In this document: in pieces, positions 1 to 11,925 of the stretch
Position numbering within the stretch: position 1 is the stretch's first letter
Layout: every line of letters starts with the position of its first letter
Source: Ricinus communis
Lineage: Eukaryota > Streptophyta > Magnoliopsida > Malpighiales > Euphorbiaceae
Direction of reading: 5' to 3'
DNA length: 64,000 bases
Assembly (NCBI RefSeq): GCF_019578655.1
Contig: NC_063265.1
Location: 23,856,285 to 23,920,284, forward strand
The notes under the pieces: generated by a model
The model's database searches: none
Told to the model about the DNA's origin: nothing
Seen by the model: only the letters and a program-made list of their open reading frames with translations
Program-made: the position numbers and the translations under genes

Positions 1-860
1 GGTTAAAGGAACCCTTAGGTTGTCACCGTGAATGTTGGATCTATGAGACTAAGTGATGAGGATGCAGTGGAATCGAAGTCCGGGTAGGAATCCAGTGCTG
101 GATCTGGCTTAGAGAAACCTTCTTTCGATTTGGAAAAAAGTTTCCAAAAATGACATTTCTTCAGTGGCTTGTTTCCTAAAATCGTTCTTTCTTCAGTGGC
201 TTGTTTCCTAAAATCGTTCTTTCTTCAGTGGTTTGGATCTTCTAAGGACGATAAGAACGATAGTGTTTTTTTTTTCATCTAGATTTTCTCTCTGATTTCT
301 CTTTCCTAGTGTCTCTCAAATGTCGATCTCACTTGCTACCAATTTTCAGTTTTTGATTCCTCCCCAAACTCCTAAACACCTCTTTCTATTTATAGAGGTA
401 GGGTTTCCTAAATGAAGAAATAGATTTTTAGAAATATCGATAAATATCTCATTTTATTTTTAAAATTTTAAATGATTATTGGTTAAAAGGATGATTATCG
501 TCAAGAAAACTTTCTAGAATTTGTATTTGGATGTGAAACGTTACAAAAGACAATGTCAAATTGTAAACAAACCTAATTGGCTCTATGTACAACTGATTGG
601 CTCTATGTACAACCGAATCGGTTCTACGCAAGAAAATTTTATAAAAGAACTTGCAATTAGGTCCCTAAATTTATAAAAACTAATGCTTTAACCCTCAAAT
701 TTAATTTTTTTCCTAACAATTAGGTCCAAATTGATTTCAAAAAGGTAATTCCAGTTGGATTAACCTTGACCCTAGCCTCGGACTCATTTGTCCTTCACCT
801 CCCAAGACCCAAGAATTTTCTATTTTTCCTTCGATATCATCTGAAAAAGGGATGCTGACA
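1..860 (-). mobile_element. Family B LTR, partial (3' LTR of a minus-strand element running off the left edge)
   Basis: The sequence matches the two full family-B elements at 7816-23972 and 35678-48192. Read on the minus strand the LTR begins TGTCAGCATCCC (its end is base 860), and bases 861-874 are the complement of the polypurine-like AGGGGCAGC that precedes the 3' LTR. It carries the family's TATA-bearing segment near 390-405 and a cluster of GAGCCGATCGGCTC-like motifs near 580-640. A short tandem duplication (about 34 bp, TTCAGTGGCTTGTTTCCT) lies near 158-232. The other end of the LTR is outside the window, so length and target-site duplication cannot be checked. Confidence 0.8.
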
Positions 861-1470
861 GCTGCCCCTGATTTGTCAAAATTATGAGCACGCAAATGCG
901 TTAAATAAATAAAAACAAGTCATAGACATCAAGGATATAGCAAAAGGATGTGTGAGCTGTAGAAGCCACACCTCCTAAGCTCAAACTTCGATTGCTGATT
1001 CATTATGGGGCCACGCTCGCTTGAGTTGAGGACTTCGCTCTACTGGGGATTTGAGAACTTTGCCTGCTTGGATTAAGGGATTCGCCTACTTAGATTAAGG
1101 GTTTCGCCTGCTTGGATTGTGGATTTCGCCTAATTCGATTAAGGACCTCGCCTGCTTGGATCGAGGACTTCGCCTACTTTTCGGGAACTATGTCCATTGG
1201 AATTGAGGGCACCTTCCTTTCATCTGCCCCATGGAACTAGGAGCTACACCTGATGATTTGGGAACCATGCCCGTTGATTTGGAAACCAAGCTCATCTGAT
1301 TTGGTTGGGAACCACACCCGTCTAATTTGAGAGCCACGCCCTAGGAACTAAGCCTGTCTGATTTGGGAACCACGTGCATATGATTTGGGAGCCATACTCG
1401 ATGATTTGGGAATCATGCCAATTGATTTGGGAACTACATCCGATGAATTGCACTTGCAGAGACTTACAAT
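861..1470 (-). repeat. Family B internal 3' end with two minisatellites
   Basis: This corresponds to 10097-10800 of B1 and, reversed, to 44560-45219 of B2. Near 1018-1190 there are units of about 22-24 bp containing GGACTTCGCCTACTT. Near 1205-1450 there are units of about 21 bp containing GATTTGGGAACCACGCCCG, some degenerate. Family-B similarity ends near 1470, where an unrelated gypsy tail begins, so this element is cut off by a deletion or recombination junction. Confidence 0.75.
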
Positions 1471-2574
1471 GGCATCTCCAATTTTTCAAGGAAGTATTCT
1501 ATCTTTTTCTTCTTTATTTGTTTATTTTATTCTGAAGACATTAAGGACAATGTCTAAAATAAGTGTGGGGAGAAGAATTAGAGTAATTCCTTTATCTTTT
1601 ATATGCCATGACTTTAGTTACTTTTGCATAATTTTTGCAAATTTAAAATTTTTCTTATCAGCTTTTTGTTATTATTCTATAATAAAGAATTAATGAAAGA
1701 ATGCTATTATGTTAACCCTTGAATTCTTGAATTAATTTTTAAACATAAATGAAAACTCATGAGTTAATTGCACTTAAATGATCAAATGTTCATCTTTTGC
1801 ATATGAACATGATAAGTAGTTCGACAAATTTTAAGATGGGTATGACTAGAAGTATATGGTTTAGGTTATTATTTTCTTGTTATTATTGTGGTTTACCTAG
1901 TTTGTGAGATATTATGATATGGGCAAGTTAAAAGCTCTAAGTTTATATTCTACTCTGCTTATTTTAGTTGTTGAGTAACTAGGGATCTTCATATAACCAA
2001 TGTTGATTTTCGGGTAAAAAAGGCAATTAAAACTTTGAGTATGCAAAGCATCTTGATGTATGTTTTGTTGAGTAATCAGGTGCATTCATTACCCATGTTT
2101 GTATTTGCATAAAAAGGCATAACATCTCAAGAATAAAAGGAACCCCAAGTATCGAAAATAAAAATCCAAGGGGTCTAGAGAAAAGAAATAAAAGGGCTTG
2201 AAAAAAAATGAAAAATATGAATGCCTATTGATATCTTGTTTGTGAATGAAGGTTTTGCCTCTTGAATAAGTTTATCTTAATTTAGATTATGCATCATAAT
2301 TGTATTCATTGATAGTAAGTTAGGCTATTTGTCGTGAAACATGTGTAGATAATGAATGCTTGAATCTTTTGACTAACTATGATTGAGTTTACATCTTTTT
2401 AAGAAAAATTTGTATGATTCAAGTTTTCTTAGGTTTATATAATTTATGCATTAGTGAGATTCTTTTGAGTAATACCTTTAAGCTGAGTATGAATTGCTTC
2501 ATTATTTTTACAAAGATTAACTCTTAAGTTGCTATTTACTTGAGGACAAGTAAAGTTTTAAGTGTAGGGATATT
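1471..2574 (+). mobile_element. 3' non-coding tail of a gypsy element (Athila-like)
   Basis: No coding capacity is visible. The stretch has two phrases that I associate with the 3' untranslated region of dicot Athila-type gypsy elements: GACAATGTCTAAAATAAGTG at 1550-1569, and the 'ttacttgaggacaagtaaag' segment near 2536, followed by a purine-rich run AAGTGTAGGGATAT just before 2575. This reads as the region upstream of a 3' LTR, including its polypurine tract. Lineage assignment rests on remembered sequence style and is moderate at best. Confidence 0.5.
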
Positions 2575-3816
2575 TGATAGATTCATATTATGTAGATATA
2601 ATCAAGGCACTTTAGTGATTTATTAGTATGTTTTATATACACAATATATGAAAATCTATGCTTATTATCTCACTTTAGCCTTATTGTCTAATTTCGGGGG
2701 ATAATGGCCAAAGAAGGAGAATATAAGCCAAATATAAATAAATGGGCTTTAATTAGACCGTTGTTGCAAAGGCTCGGAATAAAGACACGTAGACTACTAA
2801 TATTGTAGGCTTAGCCGAATATATGAAGGCCCACAAGGAGAAATTAATTAGGTATATGTAATTAAAGATAATTACTTTTAAGTTGTTTATTTTATTTAGG
2901 ACAGTTAAAAGGATGACTATAAGAGTGTTATGCTTAGAGAAGAACTCTACAAAAGGAATCTCTCCAAGTAGTGGAGATCAGTTAAACAAGGGACATCGAT
3001 CTATCATTCTTCTCTTTGCGAGTTATCTACAGTTCATCTTCCACAAACACTTAGTTAGTTTTGCATTATTCTTTCAAAGATCAAAGAAGCTTTTGAGGAC
3101 GTGGAGAGTGAGGACAATCATCTTCGTCCCTTGAAGAACTTCTGGATTTTGAAGGAGTTTTAATTTTCTATTTTATATTTCTTATGTCTTTCTATTTAAT
3201 TGTAATGTTCGTTGGTTTAAATATGTCAAACTAATTTTTATAAGTGTTTAGTTTAGCTTTTTACTTATCTATGAACCTTATTTATTATGAGTTTAATGAA
3301 TTGTTTCTTTACCTTCATACCAGTAATAGTTTCATTTATTATTATTGATTAACCATCATACCAATTTAATAATAATATTTGTTATGAAAATCTTTAGGTC
3401 AAAAGTATTAGAAACACCACATTTACTTTAATCTATGTTGGTATAAGAAACCTAGGTTGCATCATTAGCTTGAGTGGCTTAGAAAAAAGGCACATCACCA
3501 TCTCATTCATTAGATTTGGGCTTAAAGGAAAATAAGGGGATTACTAAGTATAAGCTAGACTAAATGCTATTTTATTATATAATTTACATTAATAATTTTA
3601 TTTACATATTTGTTTTCTAGTTTATTTAATTTCTTTTATAAACCTTAAGACTATTCTCAAAATATTGACTTAGAGTATTTAGATTTATTTTAGTATTTTT
3701 TTATGATAATTGGTCTTTATAGTATATGCTCTGCAGTTCCTTGTGAGATCGACCTCGTGGTGAACTTGCTTATACTATCATTTGGTTCGTACACTTGGAG
3801 TACTAAGTTTGAGACA
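2575..3816 (+). mobile_element. Probable 3' LTR of the Athila-like gypsy element
   Basis: It starts TGATAGATTC directly after the polypurine-like run. Near its right end it has TTGTGAGATCGACCTCGTGG, a phrase typical of gypsy LTR ends. The right boundary (…GAGACA at 3816) is chosen because an LTR should end in CA; no second LTR copy or target-site duplication is available to confirm it. Confidence 0.45.
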
Positions 3817-3914
3817 CCATCCCCTAAATTCTAAATATTCCTAATTTGAAAATTTTATAATCTGATTAAAAATTTATTAAATTAGTTATATTTTACATAA
3901 AAGAATAGTAAGTT

Positions 3915-4870
3915 AAAACTATTGTTTAGAATAGAACTAATAAAATGAGAGCAAACAAAAAATTAGCTATGAATTTAACCAATAGTCTAGGAAATCTAAT
4001 AGGAGGTCATGTCTAATAACCAACTATTCATTGTAACAACCAAAACTTTAATAATCTTCAACCATATTTCAAACGTATTCAACCATCTCTGTCGCTGAAT
4101 AAATTGTTGGTTGACTGAATTACGATTTTATGTAACTTAAAGCTTAAAAATTCCTAATTCATACAATATTTACATTACAACAGACAATATGCTCTTAGAA
4201 AATTTAATCTAATACAAAAAGAGGAGTAAAAGAATTATAAATTTAGAAAAATATATAACAAAATATAATAACCTAAAAAATATGAATTATAGCATATATA
4301 TAATATATATTAAAACTTTTAAGCCAATCTATATATTATGCAAATTGAAATTTTTGACAAATTAATTAAAAAAATCACTTAATTTGATAAAACTTTATAG
4401 AAGTTAGTGAAAATTTATAGAAGATATTATTATGTAAATATAATGCTATTTGTTTAGAATATATCCAACAAAATGAGAACAAATGTTAAAGTTGGCTATG
4501 AATTCAACCAATAGTTTGGAAAGCATAATAGTAGGTCATGTCTAATAACCAATTATTCATTGTAACAATCAATACTCTAACAATCTTTAACTATATTTCA
4601 AAAAGCATTCAACCACATTTGTCGCTAAATAAACAATTAGGTTGATTGAATTATAATTTTAAGTAAGTTAAAACTTAAATATTTCTAATTCACACAATAT
4701 TTACATTACAATAAATAATATTATCTCAATAAATTTAATCTAGTACAAAAAGGGGGCAAAAAAATAATTAATTTGGAAAAATATATAATAAAATATGACA
4801 ACCTAAAAATTATAAATCAGAATATAAATAATATAAATAAAACCTTTTAAGCCAATCTAAATCTAAGGTT
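3915..4870. repeat. Direct duplication, two diverged units of about 430 bp
   Basis: Unit 1 is about 3915-4340 and unit 2 about 4443-4870, with a constant offset of 528-529 bp. Shared landmarks include AGGTCATGTCTAATAACCAA, ACAATATTTACATTACAA and the closing AAGCCAATCT. By eye the copies differ at roughly one base in five or six, with small indels, so the duplication is old. No reading frame, terminal inverted repeat or poly(A) end was recognised. Confidence 0.75.
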
Positions 4871-6276
4871 TAGATAAAATATGCTTATTTCTTAACAATT
4901 TCAATTATTATTCTAAACAAATATATATTGCTTTAAATAAATAAAAAAAGAAACTAATAGAATACTTAAATATAAATGAAATTCTTGTTAAATGATTCAA
5001 CAAGCTAAGGTCTTCAATTTAACTCCAGTTGATGAAATATATAATGAATGATTTTAGAAAAGGAAAGAGAGATATAATAAAACAAGAAAAGATCTAATTC
5101 CTATTTTAATTTTTAAAATATTAAAAAAAGTAATTCATATTACTAATTATAGGTTAATAAATAAAAATAAAAATAAAAATTTATAAAAGTACTAACAATC
5201 AACATTTATTTTAGATAATTTAATAATAAATGGCTAATTACAGCATTCTAACTACAATATTTGAAAAATAGTTCTAAAATTCATCTTGAATTTAATTGTT
5301 TGAAAAATTAAAATCTCAAACAAAAAGTATGGATTCTAATTATTCATTTTTATCCGATCTGCTTTTTCAACAATATGAACTGGCATCTGTCTTGCAGAAC
5401 CTCAAAAAGTAAATATTAATGTCAACGTAACTATTGAATATGCTGGATATGGAAATGACTTGCAAGAATCTGCTCCTCTCTCAGCGAACTTTTTTTTTTT
5501 TCTTTATGGTGAACATCTTGTCAGTGAGACCAGAAATCTAGAGTTTTGTCCTGATTCCTGAAAGCAACATGCAAAGCTCTTAAGAAACCGAATATTTTCA
5601 CAACACTGTGACTGCATGTCGCTTACGCATACTCATATCGAAGCTAAGGAACTGATCACTCTTTCTGTTGCTTTTTTCTTTTTAATGAACAATGTAAACG
5701 TAAATGCTATTAATATGATAATGATGACACTTCTTCACCATGATAATTACAAACTTAAAACCCTAAAAGAAGATCTGATATCATCATCTAAGATATTATA
5801 AAGCCTCGAAATATGTATGATTCTTCATGGCCCCTGAGTAATCCAAAAGATTTTAAGACGTTCCCGGTTTCTCGAGATAGTTAGGGCTTTTGTGATTTTG
5901 AAAATGTTTAGAATTGATTCTAATTATCACGTAAAATGTGTTTGTGTTTGTTTAAGTCCAAGAAGTATTTACATAAGAAGATTTTCAAGTCCAATGCAAT
6001 GGGCAATTTGTTATTACAATATAAGAATGCCCTTTCAGACTTCTTTCATATTCAGATCGATGTTAGAAGTAGAGCTGAAGTGGGCAAGTGGATAACCAAA
6101 TGGGAATATGGGCATCTAATCACCTCCCAGTCATTTCTAGATGCTGCGTCCTTGCAAATGGATCTATAGTTAATTGGTGCAGCCAAATTGCACTCACCAA
6201 CTATGGATTGTCTCTTCATTGTCATTTCTTTTTGTTTTCTTTCACTTTTCCTTTCTAAATTGAATTTTTCTTGGGC

Positions 6277-6280
<4 letters not shown>
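4871..6280. other. Unrecognised AT-rich DNA with short open frames
   Basis: No domain was recognised. A 77-codon frame at 5936-6169 (plus) gives a hydrophilic peptide with the segment RSRAEVGKWITKWEYGHL, and an overlapping frame at 5892-6095 is open in another register. Base composition around 5820-6180 is less AT-rich than its surroundings. This could be a decayed exon or transposon piece, but no start context, splice sites or family supports a gene call. Confidence 0.3.
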
Positions 6281-6334
<54 letters not shown>

Positions 6335-6346
6335 GTATATATATAC
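6281..6346. repeat. Compound microsatellite (CT)n-(AT)n
   Basis: An uninterrupted CT run occupies 6281-6318 and passes directly into an AT run with one G interruption, to about 6346. It is a plain compound dinucleotide repeat. Confidence 0.95.
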
Positions 6347-7804
6347 TAAGTAGTTATAAAATTTTAAATATCCATCACTCTTTTATTACTTAAAAATAAA
6401 ACACTCAAAATATTTATAGTTAATTCAAATCACTTAAGAATAAAACATTCAAAATATTATAATTCATCCAAAACAGTTAAGTGCAATACAATAAAATGTC
6501 TATTTTTTTTTTTTTTTTTTTTAATTTTAAGAGAAGATAGACAGTAAAAAAAAAGTTTAGAATTATAAGATGAAACAAAATGCGTGTTAAATTTATCATG
6601 TATTAAAATTTAATTTATAGAAATTATATAATTATGCGTGATATAAATTTTAAATTTCTATAAAGTGATATTTATTTTGATGAATATTTTCAATAAAACA
6701 TTGAGATGATGCAATTTTATATTGCTGAGCATTAGTGAAAGTGCCTAAGTTAAAATAAAAATAAAAATTAAATGGCTGAAATAAATTAAATTAAAATTTA
6801 GTATTTAAACTGAAAACAAATATAAAGTTGAGTGATAGTATAATTATGTCTACACAAATTAAAAGTCCCCTTATTAATAAAAGAATAAAATAATACACAT
6901 CATGTGTGACTCATCTCAAAGTTATACATGATTAGTAAATTTATTATACATGATTAGTAAATCTATTAGCTGGAGATATTAAAACATACTTTCATCTTTC
7001 ATATATCTGCAAACTGCATTGAAGTTTTATGTTAATCTGTTGGAACGTTTTGAATACTATAAATGTATACATATAGATGCCAACTAATTTCCATCCCTAA
7101 ATGCATATAGAAGTTTCATATAATATGTGGTTGAAATTGGAAGGATAGATGGTAAAATTGGGAGCAGGTGTAAGAGGCATGAAAGCAAGTGGGTGGTCTT
7201 TTTATGTCATTGTTTCTGTGTATAAGATAAGATCCAAAGAGTAGAGGCTGCGTGAGATTCCACTACACTACAACTAATAATTTGAACTATTTGGTGCTGG
7301 TAGTGGTGGTGGGTTTATATGGTATGCTGTACCACTCTCTATCATGCATTCATATTATTGATATTAAAAAAAATAAAGAATTATTTATTTTTTAAAATTT
7401 TATTATTTATTATTTTTATGATCTCTTTTCAAAATTTTATATAATTCTATCAAAAAAATGTAATCACAGAGCAATGACATAGATTTTTTATTTTTATTTT
7501 ATATCTTTATATTTATTCTTGAATTGAATGATATTTAATGTTTTCTTATATATATCTAGCCAGTGTATTTTGATAACATGAAGATATGCATTTTAAAAAA
7601 TATCTCATAATATACCAAAAATATATCACAATACAGTTAAAAATACATGAAGATATAATTAAAATAAAATTAAAAAAATCATCTATGGGTACCAAGAAGA
7701 AAAATAATTTTGTGTTTATAGCACAAGGAAAAGGTGGATATGGATAAATGATGAAAATGAAATTTTATCAATATTTCATTAAAAGAATGATACTAAAAAA
7801 ATAA
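6347..7804. other. AT-rich spacer, nothing recognised
   Basis: There are long A/T runs (for example poly-T near 6503-6522) and no extended reading frame. The segment near 7130-7330 is less AT-rich (it contains GGTGCTGGTAGTGGTGGTGG) but has no frame or motif that I can assign. Confidence 0.4.
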
Positions 7805-7815
7805 CAAAAGGATAC

Positions 7816-10096
7816 TGTGGGCGGCGATTTCAGGCACGCACCCAAGTGTCTTTAGCGACTACGTCACTGTAAGGCTTTTCAACCTAATTGGGAACACGCT
7901 AACTAATCACTGAGACTAGCGATAGGAATCACCACCCAAGTAATCACGAGGACATTTTTGCTAATGAGTGGTATTTTTCAGATTCCATAAGGAAACTTAC
8001 GCCAGAGAGTCCAGAGATGGATCCAGAAGCCCAACTTTCTTATTTGTGTATAGTAGTTTTTAATTTTATTATTTAATAAAGTATTTCCTATAAATGCAAA
8101 AAATTTATACACAGACAGATGCCAAAACAATACACAATATACCTAACTCTAGCCTATTTTATTTAAGGTCCACCTAGTCTAGCCCCGTCATCAATTTTGT
8201 TCTTGAATTCCAGCTTTTAAACCTAATAGACTACTTGTTATGAGAAAGTCCATTCACTGTGATCTTAATCCTAACTAAGTTCAAACCATAATTAAACATG
8301 CCAAAGTCTGCTAGTCTACTTGAATTTTAGAGTTTCAGGCCTAGTTAAAGTTGATTAGCCTATTAGACTACCAAATTCATGTTGGATCAATTTTTAGCCC
8401 TAAGTCTATGTGGCCCATTTTAATTAATCAATCACTTATTCATATATTTGATTAACATACAGTAAAAAAATATAAATAAAATATAGCAGAAAATAAAACC
8501 TAATTATTACAACCCACTTATAACTACGACTGCAAAAGAAAAAGACCTAAAACTATATAGCAACTAAGAGTACATCAAAAAATTGCCAAAAATATAAAAA
8601 AAATAGGAATCTGGCACAAACAACCGATCGACTCTATGTGAAGAGCCGATCGGCTCAACATAGAGCTAATTGGCTCTACATTGAGCCGATTGACTCTAGG
8701 GTCCTTAGGCAGAGTTTCATTGATTTTCCTTCAATCCTCAGCACAATTTTGCATTCCTAGAGTCGATTTTCTCATGCATAGACATCAAAATCAATTAGAA
8801 TAAAAGAAAATAGGATAAAAATATTAAAATAAAAGTGACAGAAGTCAATTGAACGATCAAAATCCTAAACTAATGAAATCCTTAAGTGTAGTAAACTAAC
8901 AGATGGTAAATCAATCAAGAAAAATCGTATTTGACAGGTTTAATTACCTAATCATAATGAAAAAATAAATCTAAATATTAATCCTATAACATGTTTGTAA
9001 TTAAATCTAAAATCTGAATTGGAAAAAGATCATATTTTAAAATCCTAAGTTCTTATTATCATAATCAAACCCAATAATTATGCATATTCATCAAAAACCC
9101 TAATTCAATCATACTTATCATAAATCAAAATTTTAATTGTGTTCTTAAAAATAAATAATCAAAATAAAACAGAAAAGAAAGAATGAAAGAACCGATTTTA
9201 TGATGATGGTGGATGTATGATTGAAGGAACCCTCAGGTTGTCATCATGAATATTGGATCTGTGGGTCTCAAGCGATGAGGATGCAATTGAATCGAAGACT
9301 GAGTAGGAATCTATTGTTGGATCTGGCTTTGAGAAATGTTTTGTCGATTAAAATACAGTTTTCAAAAATGATCTTTGTTTAGTGATTAGTTTCTTCAAAT
9401 CATTCTCTCTTAGGTGGATCTTCTAAGGACGAATAAGAACGACAATATTTTTCTTTTTTTTTTCTCTCTAGATTTTCTCTCTATTTTTTGCTTCTAAGTG
9501 ATTCTCAAATGTCAATCACTTACTGCCAATTTCAGTTCTTGATTCCTCCCCTCAAACCCAAAACATCTCTTTTTATTTATAGAGGTAGGGTTTCAAAAGA
9601 AACCCTAGAGAAAGGGATAGATTTTAGGAGATACCGATAAATATCCATTATATTTATTTTAAATTTAAGTAATTATTAATAAAAAATAATGATTATTGTT
9701 AAGAGAACTTTATAGAATCTGTATCTAGAAGTAAAATTGTCCAAAAGAACAACGTCGGAGTGCAAAATCTCAATCAACACTACAAGGAGCTGATTGGCTC
9801 TATGTACAGCCGATTAGCTCTATATACAGCTGAATCGGATCTATGTACAACCGATAGGCTCTACATAGGAAAAGTTTATGAAAAACTTGCAATTAGGTCC
9901 TTAAATTTATAAAAATTACCGTTTTAACCCTCAAACTTAATTTTTTCTAATAATTATGTCCAAATTGATTTTAAAAAGATAATTCCAGCTGGAGTAGCCT
10001 CGACCCTAGCCTTGGATTCGTCTCTCCTTTACCTTTGGACCCGAGAAAGTAGTAACTTTCATTATAGGGTTTTTCATTTTTCCCTCGATATCTAGA
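7816..10096 (-). mobile_element. B1 3' LTR
   Basis: The outer end reads TGTGGGCGGCGATTTC on the plus strand (LTR terminus …GCCGCCCACA on the element strand). It aligns along its length with 21734-23972. The plus strand shows TATTTATAGAGG near 9574, the complement of the family's TATAAATA box. Palindrome-like clusters lie at about 8620-8700 and 9785-9870. The inner end is lost: the sequence passes from TCGATATCTAGAT straight to CAAAAGTTATGAGC, skipping the terminal TGCTGACA and the polypurine tract seen at 851-874. Confidence 0.85.
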
Positions 10097-10209
10097 TCAA
10101 AAGTTATGAGCATGCAAATGCATTAAATAAATAGAGACAAGTCATAAATATCAAGGATATGACAAAAGGGTATGTGAGCTGTAGAAGCCACACCTTGTAA
10201 ACTCAAACT

Positions 10210-10790
10210 TTGATTACTGATTTGATGTGGGGGTCATACCCGCTTAAGTTGAGGATTTCGCTTGCTTGGATTGAAGGACTACACATGTTTGATTTAGGAA
10301 CCACGCCCGTTGACTTTGATAACCACGCCCATCTGATTTGGGAGCCACGCTCGATGATTTGGAAACCACGCTTGCTGATTTGGAAACCATGCGTACTGAT
10401 TTGGGAGCCATGCCTGCTGATTTAGGAACCACGCCCGCTAATTTGGGAACCACGCTTGTTGATTTGGGAACCACGCTCGCTGATTTAGTGACCATACTAA
10501 TTGATTTGGGAACTACACCTAATGATTTGGAAACCACACCTGCTGGTTTGGAAACCATGCCCGTTGATTTAGGAACCACGCTCGCTGATTTGGGAACTAC
10601 ACCTGCTGATTTAGGGTCCATGCCAATTGATTCGGGAATTACACCCAATGATTTAGGAACCACTCCGACTGATTTACGGACTAATGCCCGTTGATTTGGA
10701 AACTGTGCTTGATGATTTGGAAACCACACCTGATGATTTAGGGAACCACGCCCATTGATTTGGAAACCAGGCCCAATGGTTTATACTTGT
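10210..10790 (-). repeat. B1 3' minisatellites (21-bp unit, with a second unit at the left end)
   Basis: About twenty tandem units run from 10338 to 10760, core GATTTGGGAACCACGCCCG on the plus strand, period 21 bp. The adjoining 10240-10290 holds the second, roughly 22-bp family (GGATTTCGCTTGCTTGGATT). Because the period is a multiple of three, both strands stay open: plus 10338-10694 reads as repeated ADLGTTP, minus 10729-10244 as repeated PKSxGVV. The block is next to the 3' LTR, where tandem subrepeats are known in Tat/Ogre gypsy elements. Confidence 0.9.
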
Positions 10791-11920
10791 AGCGACTTAC
10801 TTCTGGCTTCTTGATCACTTTTCTCTTAGGGATGCAATTATATTGTAATTTGAGCTTCGGGTTATGATTTGGCATGTGCTTTACTTTTCTTGGATAACTG
10901 TTGATTCTTTGAAATTTAAACTGATTCTTTACTTTCAAAAAATAGGCTAGTGAGCTTCGACTGATGATCTTTCACTGATTGTATTATACTATAGGATGAT
11001 GATTATTCCCCTTCGGGATCTTTAACTTCGGAAAGTAAGCCTGATAATTTCCACTTGGAGAAGTACACTTGTCCTTAAGAATTTGAACTAGTTCTCCACT
11101 TCTAGGATTAGGCTTGTGATCTTCCACTGATTGTATTCCACTATGCGTTTGATGATTATTCTGCTTTGGGATATAAATTGATGATCTTCAACTTCAAAAA
11201 GTAAGCTTGATACTCTTCGCTTCGGGAATTAAATTGATGCATTTGCCACTTCAGGAAGCAAACTTGAGTGTAATTCGAGCATTTCATTTCTTTTGAACTT
11301 TTTTTCATTTTTCTATTATAGATTAGCGCTGTATACGAGTATACATATATATCTTATCAAGTAGTGAAGGTATATGATATGCATGCTATATATAACATAT
11401 AGTGCATTTATAAAAATCATCATTTAGTTTAGACAGAGGCATTTGGGTGCTTATCAACATCAACACTTTGAGCATTATTGCTCTTCAAACACCTATAATT
11501 GATTCACATCAAAGATCTGAAAGTTATTGTGAAGACATGAAGTTTAGATATAGAGATAACTCAAGCATGCAAGGATTGAATATTTTTGCATAGGGACTCT
11601 ACTAATACTTGTGTAATGACAGTTGGCTTCGCGACAATCTCATGCAAATAGCAACCAAATCTCTTTTCTTTTCTTACTTTTAGGCCTTAATGTTTTTTTA
11701 AGCCACCCTTTCAAATTTTTAACTTAGAGGGCTAATGTGTTAACTTTTTCCTAAGCTGCCTTTTCAAGTTTTCAACTTAGCAAACTCTATTTTTGTCTAA
11801 GCCGCCCTTTCAGATTTTCAACTTAGTGTATTCTTTTCTTTATACTTCTCTCTATTTTCTCTTTTCCTTTATTTTCTCTTTTTGCAGATTTGGTCACTCG
11901 AGTACTTGCAGTATCTTTTG
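10791..11920 (-). other. B1 non-coding internal region between gag and minisatellites
   Basis: It corresponds in reverse to 43560-44580 of B2. At 11670-11840 three diverged copies of a roughly 55-bp unit containing AAGC(C/T)GCC…TTCAACTTAG match the B2 units at 43615-43760. No reading frame is recognised. Confidence 0.65.
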
Positions 11921-11925
11921 TCAAG

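Noticed and set aside
7130..7330. Possible promoter or first exon of a host gene in a less AT-rich stretch
   Set aside because: No open frame, splice pattern or TATA-ATG arrangement supports it.
10244..10729. 161-codon minus-strand open frame rich in PKSxGVV repeats, as a protein-coding gene
   Set aside because: It lies entirely in the 21-bp minisatellite, and the opposite strand is equally open. No start context or domain. Reported as a repeat finding instead.
10210..10790. CRISPR-like array
   Set aside because: Repeat and spacer are not distinguishable, the unit is 21 bp without unique spacers, and the context is a plant retrotransposon. It is a minisatellite.
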